DNA from: Maratus speciosus
Lineage: Eukaryota; Arthropoda; Arachnida; Araneae; Salticidae
Length of the DNA: 64,000 bases
Reading direction: 5' to 3'
NCBI GenBank assembly: GCA_963932465.1
Contig: OZ010794.1
Location: 445,285,502-445,349,501, forward strand
This document shows positions 10,047 to 19,720 of the stretch, piece by piece. The notes under the pieces are model-generated. The model ran no database searches and was not told the origin of the DNA. It saw only the letters and a program-made list of their open reading frames with translations. A program made the translations under genes and the position numbers. Position 1 is the stretch's first letter, and each line of letters starts with the position of its first letter.

Positions 10047-10700
10047 CTAGCAAAACCCGCGGCTTTGCTCGCGTAATAGTTGAAATATGCCAAGTGATAA
10101 TTGTATGTCTCATTTTCAATAGAAGAAATTTTACTTTTAGGAATAATTCAAAACTTACTAGCTTTTATCATCAGTTTCCAACCATTACTTTTGCAATCGA
10201 TTTGATACTTCCTGAAATTGTGTAGAAATCGCCATTTAGAACGTTTTTGCGCATTATTACCTCTTTTAAATTTCGAATTTATAAACAAATGTTCTTAGAG
10301 ATAATTTATAATGAAAAAGTTCATGTTTCTAGGCCTTTCAGTAACACAAAAATCGCATTTTTAGAACGTTTTTTGTTCCTGCACACCCTTTGGGGTAGTG
10401 ACCTCGACATAAAATATAGCCTATGTTGGAGCAAGGGCTGCCACCATCATTTCGACACCATTATTTTTTAATTAGGTTTGGTACTTCCTGAGATTGCGTG
10501 GAAACCACCATTTAGAATGTTTTTTAGAACGCTTTTTGCGCATTTTCACCCCTTTTAAATTTTGAATTGTTAGAAAATGTTCTTAGAGATCATTTATATC
10601 TTATAAGCAACTAATATTCCAAATGTAATGTTTCTAGGCTCTTCAGTAACACAAAAATCGCATTTTTAGAACGTTTTTCGCTCCGACATCCCTTTTGGGT
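10047..10700 (-). mobile_element. Helitron-like 3' end with internal duplicated segment (minus strand)
   Basis: Read on the minus strand, the sequence ends with a GC-rich stem (CGCGAGCAAAGCCGCGG) then TTTTGCTAG followed by T. That is the CTRR end with a subterminal hairpin typical of Helitrons. Within it a block of about 200 bp is present twice (about 10225-10400 and 10495-10695), sharing 'gtaacacaaaaatcgcattt'. The 5' TC end was not located, so the extent to 10700 is a guess. Confidence 0.5.
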
Positions 10701-11734
10701 TAGTGGAATGGATATAACATCTAGTTTTAAAAATACTTTTCAAGCATGATTTAAAAAATCTATTTCTATCGCGGCAGCCCGATTGCAAATTATTAACGCC
10801 TTTATACTTAAAACAGAATAAATAGTTCAGCTTATGTTTCAGGCTTAATAATTTCATAAGGAAATTAAAATTTCACTAATAAATAAATATAATTATATAA
10901 ATAAAACACAAATTTAATTTAACAGACATGTAACTGAACTAAGCACTTAAATAAATAAATTGTCCTAATCAAAAACTGTGCCGTAAGTGGTGAATTATTT
11001 AGCGATTTTATTGAATATTAACTCCTGACTAACACGAAACTATCTCTTTTAATACATTTCAAAACTTTACTTGAATGCATAATGGATGTTTTTCACCTAA
11101 AAACTGCTTTTTTGGTGTTTGATTTGATAGCCTAAGAGGGACTGCTCAGAGGAAACCAAGTCCGTATAGCATAATGTTCCTCCCAGATTCCTTTATTAAG
11201 GACTTAAAAAAATTACATTGATTAGCAAGTCATCTCACAATGACATCCCGCCAAAAACGCGACAAGGGGGACTCCAGTCTGCCCGGGAAAACCCAAACGT
11301 GACACGGAGCAAGGCGGGTAAATATAAAACTATACCTAAGGAAGACCTAAGTTGTCAATGGTGATTATACTAGAGAGGAGTGTAAGTCCGCGACAATAAA
11401 TAAAGAAATGGCATATTAAATCTCTTTTTTTTCTTAATTTTCACAGGAAAAATGATTGATTCATTAATCGAAATCGATTGAGCTTAGCATATATTCATTT
11501 TTATGATAAATATCTAATAACAATCAAGTAAATGTATTTATTCGCAAGGAAGGTTTTTGGCGAGTACTTGGCGCGGTGCTCGCAAATAACTAGCAACCTT
11601 AGACCCCCAACAAAGCTGTGCGGGGTGATGGTCAATAGATATTGCCTCTTCTTATTATCAGAGATTGTAGATTTTTGATGTCCAATCAAAAGTTTCTTTT
11701 TTTAAGCTATTACACACAGAGAAAAATTTTCGGT
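10701..11734. other. AT-rich DNA with a dispersed-repeat trace
   Basis: The stretch near 10869-10960 resembles 62345-62400 (both contain a 'cacaaatttaa...acagacat' phrase), so a dispersed repeat is present but decayed. No genes are visible. Confidence 0.4.
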
Positions 11735-12330
11735 GGATTCGAATTTTTCGGAAAATTTCACCCCAAGTACATACCCAGCATATGGATGAAACATTAAAAA
11801 TAACAAAGAAAATTTTCTTTTGCAAATTAAAAAGAATAAAAGCTCTTTATTGTAAGGCTGTTCTCAAAAATATTATTTTTCCCCGCTCAAGAACCGGAAA
11901 CTTTATATTTTAAGGCTCTTTTTTTAAATGTAAAAACAGGATACTTGCAGGCATGATATTTGAAGGGATTTGAAATCGAACAGTTTTTCTTAGCTTCTGG
12001 TAAATTAATTACAAGCAATTGTTGTCTAAGAATGGATTTTTATTTATTTATCTAATTTACTGGACAATCACGTTGGATATAAAATTTTGGTGGATTAGAC
12101 AATTTCACCTCAAATAAATATGAATCATATGGAAAGAATATGTAAAATAACAAGAATTTTCCTTTTGTGTGAATTAAAACGAACCTCTTTTTTTTTTTTT
12201 TTAATGCGGCTTTTCTTAAGTACATTCACGATATAATTTCCGTCCCTCCGCATACAGAAGTTTAAACTATTCTTATTTTACTTAGAAAGAATTGATCAGA
12301 AGTTAAATTAATTTGTCTTTTAAACAATGA
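11735..12330. repeat. Two diverged direct copies of a repeat of roughly 250-350 bp
   Basis: 11735-11990 and about 12085-12330 share an ordered series of short blocks: 'ggtgga...tttcaccyc', 'ataacaa.aattttc.ttttg', 'gaattaaaa.gaa', a T run, then 'ggctxttctxaa'. They are too diverged for exact borders. Confidence 0.5.
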
Positions 12331-13735
12331 TATAAATTCAATATTTTAACAGTATTTTAGACACAAAAACAAGAAAAAATTCACCAGTAAACTATATTCA
12401 CCATAATGCATACTATATTTTTATACATAAATGTAAGTTAATTTGATTCGATAAGTTAAATTATAATTTAATTTGACATAAATCAATTAACTGGAAACGA
12501 AATTGCAAAATATCTAAATATATATTGGATTAGTTTAAAACAATTTCTTCAATGCTACTAAAAATGTGCATTTGTTTGTAAACATTGTGAGAAAAAAAAT
12601 TGTGAGTAAAGTGTTGTACGAACATTGTGAGAGTGTGTGTATGTGTGTTTCCTTCTATTTTAATAGATAAGTTTGAAAAAAGTGATATTATAATAATTTT
12701 TAGGATGAAATTTATATTGAATATGAAATTGGAATAAAATTTGTAAGGATATAATTAGATTATTTTCAATTTTTTCTTTTGTTTTAAACATAAAAATTCA
12801 ATGCTAAATAATAAGAATTTTATCTTTATTTAAAATGTTAACATATATATCAATAACATTTTTATTCGGCTTCATAATAAAACACTGCACAGCTTTTGAA
12901 TTTTAGCATTCATTACTATGTGTTTATTACACAGGTAGATTTATTTATTGTTATTATTGTAATGAAAGCTTTCAAATCTGGGACTAAATAATAATTGATT
13001 TAGAAAAGAAAAGCTAAAAATATTAATTCCTGTTTTCTTTTATGATTTTCCGAAGAAGATTTCTATTACAAACAAATCGGCAAAGACTATTTTTATTATA
13101 AAAATAAGGGGGAAAACAATTTTTATTTTATACACGTTTCATGTGATTTACAATAAATTCTATATTGAATGTATTAAAAAAAAACTGTTTAATTTAATAT
13201 GATATAGCTTCTTGCTAGCTAATTTTATATGATATGATTTTTGTTCGCGCACTTTTAAAATAAAATTTCCTGTCCTTTTTTTTCTGGTAGGGTGGGAGGG
13301 TGTCTTAACTAAAACACAATTTTTCTCTTATAAATTAGTTCTTTCTGAATATTTTTGTACATTAAATCATCGTTAATTTTATATCTTCGCGAAAAAACGC
13401 TGAAAATAGCATTATAAATGACTAAAACTTCAAAAATTGCAGAATAAAAAAATTTCCATATTGGAAAAAAATAGGATTCCAGGGGTCGATGCAGGTTTTT
13501 ATTCTTGGGGCTCATTTTGTGAAAAGTAAAAGTTATTTTTATGAATTTTATAATATTTTTGTGAAAAATACCATTTTGTAATGAAAGTTGAAATCCAGTT
13601 ACTCAAATTCGAACCAAGAATTTATTAACAGAAACTTCTTTAAATCCCCTTGCTAAAAAGTTTTTGCTTTTCGTGACCTGGTTTTATTTACAAATTACAT
13701 ATTTTAAAACAGTTTTTATGAAAAAGATTATTACG
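12331..13735. other. No recognisable feature
   Basis: Very AT-rich DNA. The 68-residue minus-strand frame at 13309-13515 shows no motif and was not accepted as a gene. Confidence 0.4.
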
Positions 13736-13976
13736 AAAGGGGCCTGGCCTATTTTATTAAAAGGAATTTTGTGAAGGGGCCTGTTTTATTAAATTCATTT
13801 TTGTGAAGAGGCCTGTTTTATTAAGTTCATTTTGGGGAAGAGGCCCATTTTATTAAATTCATTTTTGTGAAGAGGCCCAGTTTATTAAATTTATTTTTGT
13901 GAAGGGGCCCATTTTATTAAATTTATTTTTGTGAAGGGGCCCATTTTATTAAATAGATTTTTGTGAAAGGGCCCTA
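13736..13976. repeat. Minisatellite, about seven copies of a 32-bp unit
   Basis: The unit is approximately 'aggggcccattttattaaattcatttttgtga', with drift between copies. A reversed single unit occurs at 58825-58895 beside an array-type repeat, so the minisatellite may have grown from a dispersed element. Confidence 0.85.
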
Positions 13977-14636
13977 AATTGGCCCCAAATTTTGCCTGGA
14001 TCGACCCCTAGATTCAATTTGCGAATGTTGAGAAATCGTCGCGCAAACCCCCCCCCCCCCAAAAAAAAAAAAAACCCGACAAAAATTGCTGAACGCGAAT
14101 TCCAAATAAACTTCATTGAAAAAAAGGATAAAATATATTGTATTGGACTAAAAGTTAACTATTGGATGTATTTTTAATAATGTAGAAAATCGCCGCGAAA
14201 AACAAAAACAAAAAAGAATCGCATAAGAATCGCTAAAAATTCAGAAATCACAGATGACAAAATTTAGTACATTAGGCTAAAACAATGGAATCGAAATTCT
14301 TTTAGGAATGCGGAACAATCTGCGTGGAACTTGAAAAAAACAAAAGAATTGTTAACGTGAATTCGCTCAAATTTATTCCCCCAAACAACGATAAACAGCC
14401 AAATCCGGCGATCCTACAACGCCAAAGTTAGTAAAAAGGCTGGCGTAGCATAGTACCCATTGACAAGTTAAACGTGCCCCAACTTTTTTTTGTGGTTGTA
14501 AGTGGACAATTTAAACAATATATAATAAATGCAAAAAATCTATCGGATTTTTCGGTAAAAAAAATAACAAAAAAATAAGATTTCGCCTATATTCAGTAAC
14601 TTGGGAGGTCCGGGTTGAAACTGTTATCTGGTGGCG
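13977..14636. other. C/A-rich tract and 3' part of dispersed repeat E
   Basis: A run of C then A occurs at 14047-14075. The stretch 14505-14636 resembles the repeat at 51597-51970 and 62350-62700. It has the same order of 'gg(a)caatt.aaa.aatata', a T/A tract, then 'ctatattc.g.a.c..gggaggtccggg'. The 61-residue open frame over the C run is not credible. Confidence 0.45.
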
Positions 14637-14665
14637 AAATAAAAAGTGGATTACCATGTTATCCT

Positions 14666-14906
14666 GGCCCCACCAGTGGCCGAGAGGTTCTGCTCTCGAA
14701 GCTGGTAGTCGGGAAGTGCTGGGTTCGAACCCAATCGCACCCGTCGGCCTAGTCGTTTGGAGTTTTCCGTGGATTTCTTCGAACCTCGGTTTTCCTTGCG
14801 TAAATATGGGTTAGTTCCCCTTAGAAAGACCCCACCGAGGGCACTCTCCCCAGGGTCTATATCCCTCGTGTTAATAATTGGCCTCCATAAACACAACTAA
14901 CCAACG
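14666..14906 (+). mobile_element. tRNA-derived SINE, copy 1
   Basis: The insertion is bounded by CATGTTATCCT on both sides (14655-14665 and 14907-14917). The head GGCCCCACCAGTGGCCGAGAGG resembles the 5' half of a class II tRNA (Leu/Ser type), and the B box GGTTCGAACCC is perfect. The body contains 'cccttagaaagaccc' and 'ctatatccctcgtgt', and the tail is ACC/AACC-rich. Other copies are at 30955-31196 and 36198-36426. Confidence 0.9.
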
Positions 14907-14929
14907 CATGTTATCCTATGGGGAAAATA

Positions 14930-15668
14930 CAGTGACTTCTCACTTATACGACTCTCAGTTGTACGACTCTCTCAGTTATACGCCGAATTCTCTTGGTCCC
15001 GTCGACGCTTTATGGGAAATAATGCTAAGCTTCTCTCAGTTATACGACGCGTTAAACGGTCCAGGTGATTTTACATTTCTAAATCAAGACTTTATTTTTA
15101 TAATCTTTAAAGTACAAATCATTCACGTTTACATTCCTTTATCCTTTCACTATTGTTAAAGTGTTTATCGATAATGAAGACGTGAGCGAGAAGGAAGACG
15201 AAGATAAGGGCAGTGTTCCCGCTGCTGTAACTTTTTCAGAAGCAAGTGCTGCTTTAAATACATATAAGAATTATATCCATCAAAATGATTATTCCCAAAA
15301 TAGATTAAAAGCTTTATTAGACTTAGAAAAAGACATTTTCTCTTTCCGTCGACGAGAGAGACAAACTAATGTCACTTTATTATTTGTGAAAATCTGATTT
15401 GAAAATCTTTAAAATACACATAGTGGTAAATGAACTATTTTGTGAACTTTTTTAATATCTTTTATGTTTTATTTTTTAATATATTTTATAAATTTTGTTA
15501 AAATATACTCTTAGTACTCAAAACATATCGTATTTCATGTAGGTAAAATAATTAACGTATATAAAGTTTGAAACATGTATAATAAAACGGCCTCTCACTT
15601 ATACGACTCTCTCAGTTATATGATTTTTCCTACGGTCCTCTGAAAGTCGTATAAGTGAGAGGTTACTG
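14930..15668 (+). mobile_element. Tigger/pogo-type transposon relic, 739 bp
   Basis: It is flanked by TA (14928-14929 and 15669-15670). The terminal repeats begin CAGTGACTTCTCACTTATAC at the left and, inverted, CAGTAACCTCTCACTTATAC at the right. The subterminal motif 'cagttatacgac' is repeated. It sits in the left arm of the foldback element. It keeps only the 3' part of its transposase gene, so it could move only with help from a related enzyme. Confidence 0.88.
15161..15397 (+). pseudogene. C-terminal remnant of a Tigger-type transposase
   Basis: The 78-codon open frame reads through VTFSEASAALNTYKNYIHQND, LKALLDLEKDIFSFRR and ends RQTNVTLLFVKI. This matches the tail of pogo/Tigger (DDE_1, jerky-like) transposases. 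In those enzymes an acidic linker is followed by a helix of the type 'sdA..al..l..yleq', then 'l..L..le..v', and a terminal kQ..I..FF motif. The whole DNA-binding and catalytic part is missing, so this is an internally deleted element. The upstream acidic stretch (EDVSEKEDEDKG) also fits. Family placement rests on this tail plus the TA-flanked termini. Confidence 0.7.
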
Positions 15669-16015
15669 TACTCACCCTTCTTGTTCATTGAAATTTGGAA
15701 ATTTCAACAACATTTTTTTTCAGCACGTAGATAGGAAGGTTCTTTAACCCGCTGTAAGGTCTAAATTTTATATATATATTTCCAGTAATAAGTTACAAAC
15801 GAGTAAAGAATACTTTTTATACTTTTCGGAATTTTTTGACACTTTAACACACATTTTGAAATACTCATAATTATCTTTGAAATATTTTAAACTTACAGAG
15901 GGATAAAGAACCTTCCTATATACTACGTGCTGAAAAAAAATATTGTTGAGATTTCCAAATTTGAATAAACAAGAATGATAAGTATTTTTCCCATAGGATA
16001 ACATGGATTTCACTT

Positions 16016-17479
16016 TTTTTCTTCCACACCAGATAAGTCAGGTAATATAATACAATTAGAACAGACCGTGTATCTGCATAGAGTCTACCCGCCTAAACGG
16101 AAATTTTCTTCGATCCCATGCAAGTCTGTTTTAAAAGTTTTTACTGTATAGCGAACACTACTACTAATTTACAATACGTTAATACCACAATACTGTTTCA
16201 TGTTACATTACATTTTTTAAATACTTATACAATTTTATTAGGCTCAAAATATTTAACAGATAATATTAAAATACTTCTTTTTTCATTTAAAGAATATTAT
16301 TTGGTATAGGTTTTATAATTATTATTCAATATATAAATTCCAAGACACTGTGCTTAGTAATAAATAATGTATCGATCATTTTGTGCTTAATAATATTACG
16401 TATTCAATTTCTAAAATTTCACAAAATGAATGTAAATGAATATATATTAATTGAATTATATTTTACAAGCAAAGTTTCTGCGGATCAAGAATTTGATTAC
16501 CAGTAATTCCGAAAAGCAATATCGCCTTATTTAATCGCAGAATTTTTCGAATGAATAAAACTAATATTTCTTTACGGAAATGCGATTATTTAAATTCCTT
16601 CATCCATAGCAACCTTGTAAGGGGTACAGTATCAATGATATATCAAAAGCTATGCATAACAAGTATGACTTTACAAAATGTTTTCTCAAATATGTATTTC
16701 TAATTTTACAAAAGATTTTTTTGTTATAAATCACTAGTTATAAAATAATAACGTTTGTTTAGAATACTTTAGTTTTATTTAAGGTTGCATTTATTATTAT
16801 TATTAAGAACTTTATTTATATTGTATTTAAGAGTGTTTAAGTTATCAAAACTAAATGGTATTTCTAATGGGGCATTTATCAAAGTATAGGATCGTCTGTA
16901 TTTTCACAGCTACAGGTAGGATTTGAACGTTTGCCAATTACAATGGGAAACGATGAAAAACTACCCTGATATGTATATTAATAAACAAGCACTAATTTGT
17001 TACAAATACGGTCAGGATTAACTTTATTTAGAAGATTGTATATAAAAAGTGGATATGAGAACTTTGATCCTCGATAAAATCTAAAAGAAATAAGATGACC
17101 AAGTTATGTTTCTTGGACAAAAAGAAAGGAATGATTATATAATTGCCTAAATAAATAAATATATTAATCTACATATAAATCATATAAATCAATTTTATCA
17201 AACTAAAAAGGCAATATAAACATAAAGAAAACATTGTAAAACAATTGTTTTTATTACACTATAATAAACTGCTTTTACTGGATATGCAATAGAAGCAGCA
17301 TGATAAGAACAGAACAAATATTTCTAAATTATAGAATTATTACATGAGAATTGTGTTTCCTTTGAGTTTAATAATTTCTATGCAATGTTGTTATATAGTG
17401 TTTAAAAGGTTTTGAACTTGTTGAGGTAACAAAATATGTCATGCCTCACAAATGGCAGAATTTAGTTCTGCTTTCTTGT
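16016..17479. other. No recognisable feature
   Basis: AT-rich sequence; the open frames (for example 16118-16309) lack motifs. An ATT cluster is near 16793-16806. Confidence 0.4.
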
Positions 17480-17875
17480 TATACTGGACCATTTGACCAT
17501 TTCGGTAGGTACTGCGCGATATAATGCTTCAAACGTTTTTCATGGAATTAAGGTCCAGAAAATTGGTCTGACAATGTAATGTGGTAACCGAATTATGTTA
17601 AAACCACTTCTTTGTGTCTTTTGCAAATGTAAAAAAGCATCGTCTTTTGAAAAACATTGTTAAAGTCGTCAATTGTTTCACCCTAATTCAACATATGACG
17701 TTCTAATATGTGATTATAGGTATGTCTATATTGTCTTTCTTCAACAAAAGCAAGTCTAAGCTCAGCCTTTGAAGAAAAAACAGCCCAAACCATTTAGGTA
17801 ATCTATATCTAATTGACATGTAGAAAATGCGTTCCTTTCCTTTCTAACTTCACATCAATATGAATAAATGCCATC
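17480..17875 (-). pseudogene. Tc1-like transposase relic, C-terminal part
   Basis: Minus-strand translation includes YNHILERHMLN, then FNNVFQKTMLFYICKRHKEVV. The latter fits the 'F.QQDNAP.H..krtkew' segment with the second aspartate destroyed. Nonsense codons interrupt it and the SPDLNPIE block is unrecognisable. It joins the 24586-24722 fragment once the LTR element and one copy of CCATC are set aside. Confidence 0.6.
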
Positions 17876-18324
17876 TGTTACGGCTTGCCTTGACACGGTT
17901 TTGAACGCACCCTTGTGCGTTCCACCAGACTTTGTGTTTTGCCGTCTGGCAACGGCAGTCTTATCGTTTTTGTTGATGTTCGCGCGTCGAATATTTTTAT
18001 GTAGAAAAACCGCATTACTGAGCTATTTCGTTAGCAAAAAATGACCATGGGGTCTTATTTGTGTATAGTAACGACTATTATAGTATAGTTGTAGCATAGT
18101 TATACAGATTATGTTTTGATTCAAGTGGTATGGTCCACGAAAACAACATCGCAGTGTTGTATAACTGACTATGGTGTCAGTCCGTACAATTTCCTGTATA
18201 CATGTATATATAAAAGAAGTGTTTGTTGTTGTTTTAACTCTCTTCGTATTATTTGACTACCTTCGTATATATTTTCCATTTATTTGAATTAGTTACAGTC
18301 CATAATCAAGTACATACAAGCACA
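17876..18324 (+). repeat. 5' LTR of the BEL/Pao element
   Basis: 449 bp, beginning TGTTACGGCTTGCCTTGACA and ending in CA. It has the same length as the 3' LTR with about 14 substitutions, which places insertion at a moderate age. A TATA-like promoter sits at 18206-18215. Confidence 0.95.
18206..18215 (+). promoter_or_regulatory. Putative LTR TATA box
   Basis: TATATAAAAG lies in the 5' LTR about 190 bp before the gag start and is conserved in the 3' LTR (tatatataaaag near 24465). Promoter role is inferred from sequence and position only. Confidence 0.5.
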
Positions 18325-18398
18325 TAAGTGGTCCAGTCGTTTGGAGTTAGGAACTGGTACTATTCTCGGAGTATTAGTTGTAGATAATCAGTTAAAAG

Positions 18399-19592
18399 AT
18401 GACTGATAAAAGAAAGCTAACAACTTTAAATCGTCAGAGGGGAGCCTATAAAGGTCAATTGACTACAATACAAACGTTCCTAGATGATGAAGATAAAAAG
18501 GACATTTGGGAATATCAAGTTAAATTTGATAATATTCGAAAAATTGTCTCGAATCTAGACGACTTAAAGGTGAAATATTTTGAAACTGTAGAAGAGGATA
18601 CGGAGCTTAATGATCATCTGGCAGCCTTTACAGTAATAGAAGATGAAGCAGAACAATTAGAGGTAAGGCTTAGAAAATTCTTACTCTCTAATAGTAATAA
18701 TAGTGAAGATGCACCTCATGTTAGTAATTCAAATTTTGAAAATTCAAGTACAAATTATAAATTGCCTGATATAACATTACCAAAGTTTTCGGGAAATTAT
18801 CAAGATTGGTACACATTTAAAGATCAGTTTATGACTTTAATTGATTCGAATAATAAATTAAGTAGCGCACAGAAACTGTATTACTTAAAATCTACCCTTA
18901 GTCATAGTGTTTTAGATGTAGTTACAGATGATGATTCCTATGAATCGCTTTTTAAAGCATTACAAGATCGTTTTCAAAATAAACGTTTTATTGTAAATTC
19001 TCATTTGAATGAAATATTATCAATGGAAAGTTTATCGCAAGATTCAGCTAAAAGTTTAAGGGCTGTTGTTGACGGATGTCAAAAACACATTCGCGCTCTT
19101 AAAACTATTGGTTTAGAACTTAATCAATTTTCAGAAGTCATGTTGATAAATATTATTCTTAAAAAACTAGACAAAGAATCGAAAAAACAACTTGAGTTAT
19201 CGTTAACCACCAGTGAATTACCCGAATGGAATGAATTTATTGCCTTTCTGCAAAAGCGCTGCTTAGTATTAGAGAATTTGCAGGGTAATTCAAATACGAA
19301 ACCTAAACAATTTTCAAATGAAAGAAATCAAAAGGCAAAACGTTTGCTCATAAACAACGATTCCCGTACAAAAAATAAATGCCTTCTTTGCCATTCTATC
19401 AATCATTCTATTTTGAAATGTAATATGTTCTTAAAAATGAATGAATATGACAGATATTCAGTAGCAAAAAGATTTAATCTCTGCATTAATTGTTTATCTC
19501 AAACGCATTTGCTTAACCCTAGATCTACCGGGAATTTTATTCAAGTTTTAATAAAACGTTCTACACCAGAATTTTTATTTAAAACTATTTAA
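18399..19592 (+). CDS. BEL/Pao Gag segment, ends prematurely in the inserted element
   Basis: 397 codons. Residues about 1-125 form a charged N-terminal region starting with the family-like RQRGAYKGQLT. The DUF1759-type core follows with ITLPKFSGNYQDWYTFKDQF and LYYLKSTL. A CCHC knuckle (C-x2-C-x4-H-x4-C, CLLCHSINHSILKC) lies at about 19380-19421, and a second Cys pair (CINC) at about 19482. The last 25 or so residues are read from the 200-bp TTAA element and are not Gag. Gag would assemble the particle in the cytoplasm and bind the element's RNA. Confidence 0.93.
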   Translation: MTDKRKLTTLNRQRGAYKGQLTTIQTFLDDEDKKDIWEYQVKFDNIRKIVSNLDDLKVKYFETVEEDTELNDHLAAFTVIEDEAEQLEVRLRKFLLSNSNNSEDAPHVSNSNFENSSTNYKLPDITLPKFSGNYQDWYTFKDQFMTLIDSNNKLSSAQKLYYLKSTLSHSVLDVVTDDDSYESLFKALQDRFQNKRFIVNSHLNEILSMESLSQDSAKSLRAVVDGCQKHIRALKTIGLELNQFSEVMLINIILKKLDKESKKQLELSLTTSELPEWNEFIAFLQKRCLVLENLQGNSNTKPKQFSNERNQKAKRLLINNDSRTKNKCLLCHSINHSILKCNMFLKMNEYDRYSVAKRFNLCINCLSQTHLLNPRSTGNFIQVLIKRSTPEFLFKTI

Positions 19593-19716
19593 CTTATTTA
19601 TTTACCTTATTTTTGTCTGGTTTATATACTTAGTTTATTTTAAAGAAATTTCTGGTTTGAATGAATATTTTGTATGTACCTGTCGGGTCCAATGGACCCG
19701 TCTGGTAGACGGAGGG
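19517..19716. mobile_element. 200-bp piggyBac-like MITE inside gag
   Basis: TTAA flanks both sides (19513-19516 and 19717-19720). The ends CCCTAGATCTACC and (inverted) CCCTCCGTCTACC match at 10 of 13 positions. A short palindrome (GGGTCCAATGGACCC, about 19685-19700) lies just inside the right end. The interior is AT-rich and non-coding apart from the accidental extension of gag. The CCCT ends and TTAA target suggest mobilisation by a piggyBac-type transposase; that enzyme is not in the window. Confidence 0.9.
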
Positions 19717-19720
19717 TTAA

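Larger units (their letters stand above)
14637..16015. mobile_element. Foldback element, interrupted by a SINE and a Tigger-type element
   Basis: The outer arms are inverted copies. The left arm is read across 14637-14665, 14918-14929 and 15669-15762. The right arm is about 15885-16015. Markers are 'ccatgttatccta', 'caaatttggaaat', 'cagcacgtag' and 'aggaaggttcttta', all present in reverse on the right. Removing the two insertions leaves arms of about 130 bp around a loop of about 120 bp. No coding sequence and no clear target duplication for the outer element were found. Confidence 0.75.
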
